Of a stretch of 64,000 bases of DNA, positions 50,365 to 62,300 are shown piece by piece. Source of the DNA: Paralvinella palmiformis. Its lineage: Eukaryota > Annelida > Polychaeta > Terebellida > Alvinellidae. The notes beneath the pieces are model-generated. The model saw nothing but the letters and a program-made list of their open reading frames with translations, did not search any database and was not told the DNA's origin. The position numbers were made by a program, and so were the translations under genes. The stretch is taken from the NCBI GenBank assembly GCA_025642065.1, contig JAODUP010000045.1, forward strand, positions 1,593,001-1,657,000, in the 5' to 3' direction. Every line of letters starts with the position of its first letter. Positions within the stretch are counted from its first letter, which is position 1.

Positions 50365-52204
50365 CACATATACACATACACACAAAACTATATATATGCA
50401 TATAAACATTATACCTTACACTTCTCAATCACTGGCATGCTTAGGCAGCTACAATCATATCACATTCAAAACATTCATTTCACATCTTACCCTTCCTCCA
50501 TATTGGATTTTAGGTGCTGGCAAAACACGTCCCTGAACCTCAGTCATTTGTGTCGCAATGCTTATTCCAAATGTTTGGAGATAGGGATCTGAGTTGAAAT
50601 CCGCCTTCCGAACCTGGTGCCAACAGTTTGAGAACCAAACATAATAAGTTCCAGAAAGAAACTGTGCATATAACTGGCCAAGGAAGTGGTGCCATTATGA
50701 TCATTTACTGCAGAAGGCTGAAGCTAGCGAGGAATCAGAGGCATGCAGAGAAAGAAGACAAAAAAGCGAGGGGTTCATATAGAGAAGTGGAGGAAGGAGG
50801 CGGGGTTTGCCTAGATAAATGAACTAAAAGTGAGGCAATACAGAGAAATGACAGACACAGAAAATGATGATCCGAGTGAGATATGGAGCAGCTGAAAGCC
50901 GACTGTAAATAAAGCTTTCATGTGTTTGCTGTAAGACAACAATGTCCTGAAGTCCCCTAACTGAATATATTAACTAATGAATCGGTAAGGTCACCATCCA
51001 CAGGACTACATCAACTACAGAACCCTTCATTTTTGGCTGCTGGGGTGTAGGGATGGGGGCTGGGAAAGAATTACTTAGAGCTTTACGAAAACTTTCCCAC
51101 AGGGCGACTGACACACCATACAAGGACACCTTGGATCACAGACTGGCTGCCAGTCATCAAGTTTCTTGCTTTCAACTGTACATTCTCACAGTGCTAACAC
51201 AGGTCATCCAGACCATCTGCACACAGCATGCCAGTGAATGACACGAGCGTTTCTGCCACACACTAGTGTAATACATGCCCCTACCCGACCACCGTATTGA
51301 AGCTTGGGAGCCGGCAGCACGCGCCCTTGAACTTCTGTCATCTGTGTGCTGACACTAATGCCAAACGTTTGGAGGTAGGGATCATTGTTGAAATCAGCCT
51401 TGCGAACCTAATGAAGAGCAACATATGTAACAGCAATGGGTGCACAACACCTGCACACCTGACAACAATTGGCTACAGTTAGGTGGAATCACTGAAGAGA
51501 TAGGCATATTACTGATACAAGAGGTTTGCAAAAATAGCCCATATTGGCCAGACAATAATTCATTGGCTTGTGTATGTATGCATGGATGAATGTGCGTGTA
51601 TTTGTATATATGTTACAGTTAATCTGTATAATCAGGTAATATGTATTTTACCTGAACTTTTCAGGTAACGCGTATTAAATCTCAGTTAGCAATACACGTA
51701 TTACCTGATTATACAGATTAACTGTAACATATATATGGATGATGTAGACAACAGTTAAAATGATTCCACCTAAATCAAAATGGTTGACAGGTATACATAT
51801 GTACAAGCAAGTAAGGCAAATCATTTTATACAGGTATAGCCTTCCCAAGTTAACAAATACTATGACACTAAAATCAAACGGTGTGTGCACGCACAAGCAT
51901 GCGACACAACAAAGATATATACACTTGCTAAGATCCATGGACTAATATTTTTAATCAAGTATATGTTTACTGGGAAGTCTACCTGATAACTAATGTGTAA
52001 GCCAATACAAAAGGTGCAATAATGAAAATACCTTACCATGCTAAACATGCTCCAAGATGATTATCAAAATCAAGAGATCAATGATTCTATGTTCTTATGC
52101 TATCTATGCTTTGAAGATCTAAGAAACCCTTAACTATCCTCATCAACACACATTTTATGTGGTGCACAGATTTATTATGCGAAAACTATGCATGTGTGTG
52201 CATG

Positions 52205-52237
<33 letters not shown>

Positions 52238-53332
52238 ATGCATGTGACATAACGTTTTGTGATCTGTGTGTGCAATCACATGTGTGTGTGTGAGATGAAT
52301 ACCGAAAACACAAGACACAAAAATACTAGGAGACCCTGCTGATATTAAGTGGGCCAGCACTTCAGCCACAACCCCCTAATAGTTTGTTACCCAAAGTAAA
52401 CAGGTTGACCACCACACGGATACAAAACCTAACTTGCTTAAGTGCAGCCTAGGTGCTAGTTACACCTGGGATATGTGGCCGTAGAGCTATGTTCTGGGGA
52501 AATGAGATGATCAGATCAAACACCTCACAGACGTAGGTAATGTTGGGATTAGATTCCATGACATACAGAGCTGCAGCACAGTGTGCAACCAACTGAGCTA
52601 TGTTGGCAGCACAAGACTTTAACAAGACTTGATTTGAGGAGATAAAGTACACAATAAATTATTGAGGTACAAACAGATATGGAAGGGGGCCAAAGACAGA
52701 TAAATAGTCATAGGAAACTTCATGCCATCCTATCCCAGGGTACACTTTCACTAAACTCTATGGGATCTCAGAATTTCTATATACACCAACAATGATGATC
52801 AAATAAAATACGACAATAAAATGCAGAAGAAGCAAACATTGGACAGGATAAAGAAGCAAATAAAGCTCTGAGCAAAAATTTTGGGTTTGGGTTACTTAAT
52901 AGATAGGAGGATTCTACTATTTAAACTCTTATGGATGTTATTCACTTGTACCAGACACCGTTAAACAAATACAAATATCTTAAGCAACTGATTGAACTGG
53001 ACACATACCAAACTATTGATTTCCTTTTCCCTATCAGGAGCCGATCTAGCAGTTGCCTAAAATGAGAGAGAATACAAACTAACATTAAGAGATAATAATG
53101 TATACCAACTAGGTTGTCAGCACCTCAGTCTAGTCTGTTTATTAATACCAAATACTGGGGAACAAAATAGACTATTCTTAAAAAGATATCTGTCACATAC
53201 ATACCCTTATCATGGTAGATGTCTGCATGTCTGTTAGTTTCTTCATACATCGCTGCCCAGCAACAATATTACACACCTAAGATAAAGAGAAACAAACTGT
53301 GTCAATTATGAAGCAATATTCTGGCATGCGAT

Positions 53333-53387
<55 letters not shown>

Positions 53388-56300
53388 TACACACAATTTA
53401 AATACAACTGGGTCCCACCGAAACATAACCATTGAGGTCCAAGATGTCGGACCATGCTAAAGTTGGACTGTATGAAATTTTTTAGCATAGTTGCAATTAA
53501 GTTGGGTGATGGGTATGGCAATAGGCATACTACTGAATGTGAATGCAGAAAAATAAATGAACAAAATAATAAATGAACACTGTATGCTGACTGTTTGATT
53601 GTAATAGCACTGTATATTCACATGTATGTATAAACACCCACACAGTAACATATATAATATATTGATGTCATTTTGCTGTCTTTGGTGAATGGAATTTAAG
53701 TAATATCATGTCACAAGTCCTGTAAATATAGTATAGCTTGTTTAATCTTATTTATCACGTCACTGTCTGAATCTGTTCATCTGATCCTTAAATGTTTAAG
53801 CTACCATCTTTCCCCCATAGATAATCCGCAGTTTTAGCACTTCAAAATAGTCCAAGAATTTCTAATGCATATTATATACGGAAAAATTAATGGTGGGACT
53901 TTCCCCCTTGGTTTTTGTTCAAAAGTATGCAACAATCGCCTGATATATGACCAGGTATGAACAAGACACTGGGTGCAATAATCAATTATCCATTCTATAA
54001 ATTTACTATCCCGCTCTCCATAAATGGCAGCACAACCTCTGTTAGCTCGCTTTGATTTTGGCATTTTATCAAGTTGTGTCATCTGCCACAAACTTTTATC
54101 AATGCGAAAGTGCTGGGCAGCACCACAATTATCATGAGTGTCTGCAAATTTATAACTCGTAGCTTGATTGTTGTTGTGTAAGAAGAACTGCAAAGCATTG
54201 GGAGTAGTAAATGATCACTGAAGGATGATACCTCTAAACAGCCCGTTATTTATATTACTGATGTCCGATCAGTTACTTCAGATTTCTTGTTGGGGGTCAT
54301 TATGCCTTTACCGACTGGCTTGTGTGTGAATAAACTGCATAGCTCGGCATAGCATGCTCCGTTTAAGCATTAACAAAATTTCTAAGTGCTTTCATCACTA
54401 CTGACATGTGCACTGTAGATTATAAATAAGAAAAAAATTCCAACTAATTTAAACCAAAATTACGGGTACAGGTTGCACTTGAGTGCGGATTATCTATAGG
54501 TAAAAATGGTAATACAGCCAGAATCAGTGTTTTGCACATTTCAATGATTTTCATCATTTTTAACGACTTCAAAGAACTGTGTGGATCAGGCAAATCCACT
54601 GACAGGTTCATATAAATGGGATAGGAACTTGTACCTAAACTTGGCATCACCACAATAATGGAGCTTTCCCACTGAAGCTGTGGAGTAGAAGATTTAACTT
54701 AGCAAGAGATTAAGTGGTGTATTCAAAATATCTGCTCAATTTATCCATCTATATATACATTACCAGACAGACTAGCCATATACACATTTATTCCCTGAAT
54801 TTAATAGAAATTTTAAGCAAATAAGAAATACTATAACAATTTCATAGATCCCCCTAAAAGTGCTATATCAGTCGTTAAAACATAGAAATGAAATTACCGA
54901 AGCAAGAAAAGTGGTTGGAACTTAGTAGATAATGAATTACATAAATAATATGGCTCACGCTGAATACAAATGTAACTCCTGTATTATTACCATATTTTTC
55001 ATAACTTGTGCATGTTTATATAACAATTGTGGGCATGTGTTTATCACACACTCATACACGTGTGTTTTGTTCATTATTACAACTGTTGTTGCTACTATTG
55101 TTGTTGTTGTCACTTATAAGTTACTAAACTGTTACAAACTATTAAATGTTGATTTAACATACTCTGTGATAATAGCTAATTTGTCCCATAATATATGTTG
55201 TACATAAATGAGTATCAGTGATAAAACAGTTTTAAAAAAATTGGCTGGACACTTTTAATTAGGTTTGTGTTATTTATATATGCCATTATAAAAAAAATAC
55301 ATTTTACAAAAGAAATTCTATTATTTACAGATATATACATCTTGAGTGATAAGTATTTTCATTAAATTATTGAGTTTCACACGCTAAACTATTTCCGGTA
55401 GAATCATTTGTCTCAGAGTAATAATTCTATAATCATTCTCTTACGGGATTGTAGTATTAGCCCAGCAGTAATTTTCTACCCCATACCCATAGTTCATCTG
55501 GCTATTCTCAGCAAGTGTTGGTTTGTTTTGAAGAAAAAAAACTGTTACATCATTCATCTTCTGTTTGTGTGCAAGGCTGGTTAGTTTATCTAACATGTGA
55601 AGTCTATGATGCTTGTTAAATGCTGATGTATACATTTAGCTTATAATTTCCACTAATGTTGTAAGATTTCTTATCAGCATTGACTTACTGTGGCCCTTGT
55701 ACCAATAGATGGATGGATGGATGGATGGATGGATGAATGTTGTATAATGACACATCGGCACTTGTACCAATAGGTCTCTTTATACATACAAGTTATTAAA
55801 TAAAGACAACAACTTTGAACATAATTTTTTTTTATCTAATGATGGTATCTCTTTATGTGTAAGATGGAGTAGGGTTAATGAAAATAAAGTTATACCCCTG
55901 CACTTCACATCTGACTGGATCTACTGTGGCTATTCGTGTCTCATAGTTGTAGATCTAAGTGTTAAATCTACTAGATGTTACAACAACACAATATGCACAA
56001 AGTAATCAAAATCACCTTCTTGCAACAATATTTTCCATGTGTCATATATGGGAAACGCCAACAATACTTTTGTTGCAATATTTATAAAATATTAATCTAC
56101 ACTTCTTAGATATTTTTTTATGATTCCACTGAAAACCTTTCCACCATAGAATTAATGAATTGGGGCACGATGACACAAACATGTTTTCAGCAAAAATATA
56201 GTGATTCTGGAATGTAGCATGTAGAATATCAAAGTCATGCAAAAAGATGAATTACATACACACACACAAAAACCCTCTTCAAAGTTGAAAAAAAATCAAC

Positions 56301-59300
56301 ATTTCAGATCAGTATGAATTTTAAACAATAATCACAGCAACAAGACTGAAAAGTCCATAATTATTTTAATCAAACAAACATGCTTCTAAGACTTGTGATT
56401 AATCAATTATCTATATCTATAAATTCTTGTCAGGAGTTCTGAAGTCTATTAAATGTTCAGTAATCATACATGTGCAATCAAACTCAAATGTCTTCAGTCA
56501 AATCTCCTTCCATCAACTAAGATACAGCCAAATGAAATAATTATTTCCTGACTAAAACTAACTGTGCATAAATGTAATACTGCCTTCCATTTTTAAATTG
56601 CATTATAATTTATTTAAATGAACAGAAGTAATGGCTTAAAGGCCACGAATCAATAATATGTGCTAACTAGTTATTTTAAATGAAGATTTATTTACTTTTT
56701 TACAACAATAGTAAAATCCTGCATGAACTCTTCTCCTAAAACACAAAAGCCTAAATAATATCTGGTTATGTTAAGTAATTGGTTATAAATGGCAGGTCAA
56801 TAAAACTCACCTCAAGAGGTAGGTATGTGTGTTTTTGTTCCTGGCCCACTTGTAGACAAGGTAAGTGTGGGTATCTGAAAGGTATATTTGTAATATTTAC
56901 TGAAAGGTATCAGTACAAATACATCCAAAACTGTGTACATTTACACGCCCAAATGAACTAGTACCTATAAAATATACACAAAGCAAAAGTTATATATTTA
57001 AAATAATCACTATGTTCAAGAAACAAACTTACGCTAAATTCATTTTGTATCGCTCTTTGAAGTATTTGGCAACAGTACACTCTACTGTCTGACCCGACTC
57101 CAACTGTAGTGGGAACCTAAAGTACAACAAAGTTGTGCTACAAAATATATCTGAATACAATTACTAGTTTTGCTAAGTTACCCAAAAAATATATTTACAC
57201 CATACCATCATCAGCATTTTGATTAAAAACCAAACAAATAACTGTTGTTAAACCAAACAGTTCGGCTACTTGTTGACAATTTAAATACTTTCTTTGGATG
57301 GACATGAACATCGGCTTACGATTGTGTCTGGGCAGGTCTACGGGTTACATTACACACTCTATATTTCCGCTTCATGGCTCCACAATGAGTGATTTCCACT
57401 TTGAGACCTGAGAGACACACAATAACAACTCATTAGAATGGGAAAAAACTTTGTTGAAGAGTTTTAACCGAATCAATCACTTTTCCCAATTACAACTTGT
57501 TATTCTATTACAAAATTTCATAACTAATATTTTACTAAAAATTAAAAATGTATTACTGATTAGCAATCTCTTTTCATCCAGTTAAAAACTACATGCAAAA
57601 ATTCCACACACACACAAACACACACACATTCACTGATTCAGATATTCTCTCAAACACACACACACACTGATTCAGATATTCTCTCTCTCATACTCACATA
57701 TACACACAATAGTCTGCTGTGTCCTTACTACCACACAGAGCAGATAACATATTTGTGATCTACAAGAGGAACTTATTCACCGTTCCAACCTTTGATCTCT
57801 TTCGTGAACTTCACACGTTGTGAATCAGTCAGTGGACGACGCTGATCCTGAATATCACGAATATCCAATACTTCACACATAAATTCAATGACAGGCTGTG
57901 CCTTATAGAAGGCTGTTGCTGACACTGGAAAATGTAACAGTAAATGATATGATAAAAAATTTCTATATGACTATCATAAGATCACAAATTGGTTAAGATA
58001 TGAACTACCAAAACCAACTTTACATGACCAAATGTTTTTCCTCTCATACAGCAGTCCCTGCTTCACTAAGTGACCTAGTAATTTCATGATATATTTCAAA
58101 ATACACAACCAAATTGTAACTAAACACTTACCACTGTCATGGCTACCTAAAATAGTTTATTTGTCATGCGCTGAAATAAACGATTATTTACCATCAATAT
58201 TTAACATCATCTTCCAATGTGATGGTCGTACACTCTGATGAAAACCAAACCACACTTCCCTACCACCACCTAGTGGATAATCATAACCCTCTGGTGTTGA
58301 GAAGAATGAACGCCCAACTGGAGTGTATCTGTAACAAAGTTACGAAGATCATTATGTGACTAAATACAAATTCCATTTTAAGACAAATATAAGATGAATA
58401 TTTTCATAAATAGTTATTCCAAATATGGGTACCTATGAAAAATATATAGTTCAAACAGATTCTGATGAAAACATGTGTAGCACTGCAAAAAAAAACTAAA
58501 TTAAGTGGGGCAATGATCCTGTGCTTTCAGGAACCTGGGACATCTGATTTTAGCGGACACGTTTGTGGTACAAGTGAATCATGAGCAAATCTAGTTAAAT
58601 GTAGCTACAATGTTGAAGGGCACTGTAAACTCCCAATAAAACTTGGCTGTTTGGAAAAAATTGCTGAAAATTTCATTGTTGGGAATCATGAGCAAACCCT
58701 ATCAAATATACTTGGGATTTTGTAAACACTAGGCCATCGACATGATTTTGCATTTTGTGTAATATTAAAATAATTTAATGCAATCTCTCTAATGATGAAA
58801 CAGTTATATGTCATTGTTACTAGTAATACTGAAATGGCTAATATATTATATGTCTGGTTGCTGTTCTTTTTACTCTTTGACACAACAGCATATATGTGAT
58901 GTTCCATATGGCAGTGATTAATGTTGTTAATTGTTTCAAAGAGACACACATAGGAGAATTACTTCAAATTAGATAGGCAGATGGGAAACTAGGCTTTAAA
59001 AATGAGAGATGGGAGAAATGATGCTAAAACCTTTGGAAATAACTAAATATGGCCCTGATCATGGTTCACACAGCCAAGGAAATATTATTTTCCAGGACAA
59101 AATTATCATTTTCCAGGACAAAGTATACAAGATTTAAAGGTACTGGTAGTAAATTAAGATATTTGCAAAAAATAATATAATATTTATTCAATGTATGATC
59201 GATTATTAAAATTTTTACGGTACAGCCTCCTCCTCACACCTTCTAGCTGTCTGATTCAACTTTTATTAAAATTTTAACTAACATTATCCCAGTACTGTTT

Positions 59301-62300
59301 TTCTTCTACAATCGAAGTTTTTTTCTACAGTCATAACATTTATTCAGACTTTTTTTGAACAGCAATATTTTTCAGGACATTTCCTGATTTTATCAAATTC
59401 CAGGACATTTCCAGGAACCAGAAAATAAATTTGTTGAATCCAAAATTTTACGACCCAGGGTCTAGGCAGGCTTTCCCAAGAAAAATAGGTTAGAAGAGGG
59501 GGTGTCCAAAACACATAGATACCGCAATGTCACATACGCAACCATAGTTAACACTCTCCAGTGGAGATAATAACAGATTATCAATCACCAACTTATGATA
59601 TAGTCATAAACATATATCAACAAACATATATCAACAAACATATATCAACAAACATATATCAACAAACATATATCAACAAACATATATTAACAAACATGCC
59701 CTGGAAGATCAGCATGAAAGACAGACTTTGTACTTGCTATATATATAAACAGATCTAGTGGTAGTAAAAAAGTCTATAAATTTAGGGTATTTTCCTGAAA
59801 AACCAACAACTATATCATGGTGTTTAAAAATAACCAGCTCCCTCCTTACCATAGCCTGATCAGGCAAGGTTAGGCCTGACTTGCTGAAGTGAAAAGGGGA
59901 TTTAATATCTTTTGCTCTTCATCTTTCTTCAGTAATTGTAAGGAATCAGTTAGGCTGAATGAATTACAGAAATGACATTAACAAACAGAACATTGTGGGA
60001 ACTTAAGACAAACCATACACTGGACATCACAGGAATTTCTGTTGGGGTCAAAACATAAAAAAAACAGAAACCACTGAGTGAAATGTTACAATCAAGGAAT
60101 ACTGTGGTTGCTTAGTTGCTAATTCACCTATGAATTAAGATTTTAGCAAACTATAGAAATTATAGCAAACCAACAAGAAATTCACTCTACCAATCAAACA
60201 CTCATCATGGTTGCGGGGAGAATTATGATGGATGAAATGTATCACAATACAGTTACTGCATGATAAATTATACATTTTGTGCCATTTATTATCTATGCAA
60301 TGATCAATTACCTTGTCTGTTCAGGATCCCAGACCAACCAATATTAAAATACCTCAACAATAAGAATACAGTGTGGCCCTGTTATAATGCAGACCAGTAT
60401 AACACAAAATCAGGATATAACATGATATGACCCCAATTCAGGGCATCCATGATATTGTAATTTCCACCTATAACACTAGCCACAGCTTGTGAAAACTAAC
60501 ATCTACATTATAGTAGAGCTATACTGTAACTTGTATCTCACACACACGAAAGCCTCAGACAGGTGTCTCCCAACATTGACTCATTAAACACTATCAAAAG
60601 AGTGTCAGTTATATCCCAGAAAAACACAACCAGTGACTTGGCTAGCTAGAATACATTTTAATAAAGATTTTGGAAGTTAAACGTAACACCTATATTTAAA
60701 GGAATCCATGCTCTCACACATGAAATATAACAAAAACGGTATATATATCCTATTATCTTGTATCTATTTAACCTAAGTAATTTAGAACTAAAACAGAATG
60801 GTTTTCAGGTTTTTGACTACATATTTGTTATTCAGTAAGGGCTCCAATAAGCAACCACTGCACAGTCCTCCACAAAAGAGATCTAAAGAAAAAATTAACA
60901 TTTCTAATTAATAGTTTAAAGTGATAACAACATGCGTAACTTACGTCATACTTGGCAGATGTCTCATCACAACATCCAAAGCTTGTATGGAATCATATGG
61001 AATCTGCTGGGTCCGGCCTTCGAGGGCCTCTTCTAATGCAAATAGGCTTACTTGGGCTACCCATTTAATGGCCACTTTGAACACTCTGTCCCGTCCTTCG
61101 CCTGGCAAGGTAACCTCAAGGTCAACCTACACAATTGAAGGTCGCAAAGTAAATAGTGGACAACAATTTCGGACACGTAAAAAACCCATATTTTTCACAG
61201 CTGGATAAACCTTTGTAAATACAACAGGAAGTGTCAAATTATAAAACTGTTCGAAAAGAAATGCAAAACCATTCAAACATGTGTTGATTAGCACTATTTA
61301 AAACAGGAGAAACGTGACATGCAAAGTAGCAGCACAAATTCTTCATCGTTCCAGTTTAACAGTAATGAAGCCAAATATGTTAAGTGACACACTATATCTT
61401 GGTGCATAAATTCTTGAATACTCTGCTGCATACTTGTGCATATAACTGCATACAAACACACTTTATTCTCATCCTTCTACACACAATACAGACCTTATCT
61501 CTTCCTATTGGCAAGGCATCTCGACTGTACAAGTTTCTTCTGCCATCAAACACCGGCTTCTGACCGCTGAAGATCTTTTGTGAGTAAGCATGAACCATGG
61601 TTTCAATAATTTCCCTGCAATAGTAAATATTGTGAAAGCAAATCAGTACACATCACCGCCGTTTTGTACTAACCAAGTAATCCAAAGCCCTCCATTCCAC
61701 AATTAGAGAAGCAAACTGACATTCACCACTGTTGTTTAACATATAAATGACAAACAATTTACCACCAAACAATGTTCACATCTTCTCCAAGCACCACAAT
61801 GCATTACACGTAAAAACATATTTCGTCTTAGCAATAAAATATTCCATTTTACTTACCTATTGACTCTACGTGGACATTTATCTGGTTGTATGGCAACATC
61901 ATAGTGGTGTATAAATCCTTTTGGTATTCGTACTTGGAAGTGATTCGCTTTCAACATGATCACACGACCTTCTTGTCCATGGTTTGGGCGTGGTGGACAC
62001 TGGAATTCAGCACTTGGTGAGCCTCCTGTTGGTGGCAAGGGATTACCTGGAGGAGGTCCTGGGGGTCCGGGTGGGCCTGGTGGACCTACTGGGCCAGGAC
62101 CAGGTGGTCCAGGTGGGCCCGGCGGTGGTGGGAGGGTGCCAGGTGGTCCAGGGGGTCCGGGTGGCCCCACTGGTCCTGGAGGTGGTCCTGGTTGTCCTGG
62201 CTGACGCAGAGGCTGGCCTAATATTGTAGATTTATGACACATTATTTGCAAAATTATTGTTATGACATTGTACAGTAACAAACTTGTAAATTTAATCAAC

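Larger units (their letters stand above)
47661..50490 (-). other. Argonaute intron downstream of the duplicated internal exons
   Basis: 2.8-kb intron holding a SINE tail (48341-48416), a second SINE head (48671-48770) and (AT)n at 50325-50362. I looked for a third copy of the duplicated exon and saw none. Confidence 0.75.
58329..60944 (-). other. Argonaute intron between the N-domain and PAZ-entry exons
   Basis: 2.6-kb intron containing the minus copy of the dispersed repeat (59055-59440) and a 14-bp minisatellite (59611-59694). No exon recognised. Confidence 0.75.

Noticed and set aside
52540..52612. Possible functional tRNA gene
   Set aside because: It has an A box and a weak B box, but no paired acceptor stem or anticodon arm; called a SINE head.
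59611..59694. Regular short repeats resembling a CRISPR array
   Set aside because: The 14-bp units are directly adjacent with no spacers, in a eukaryotic intron; it is a minisatellite.
61956..62229. Plus-strand Gly-rich ORFs
   Set aside because: They are the antisense of the Gly/Pro codons of the Argonaute N-terminal exon; no other coding support.
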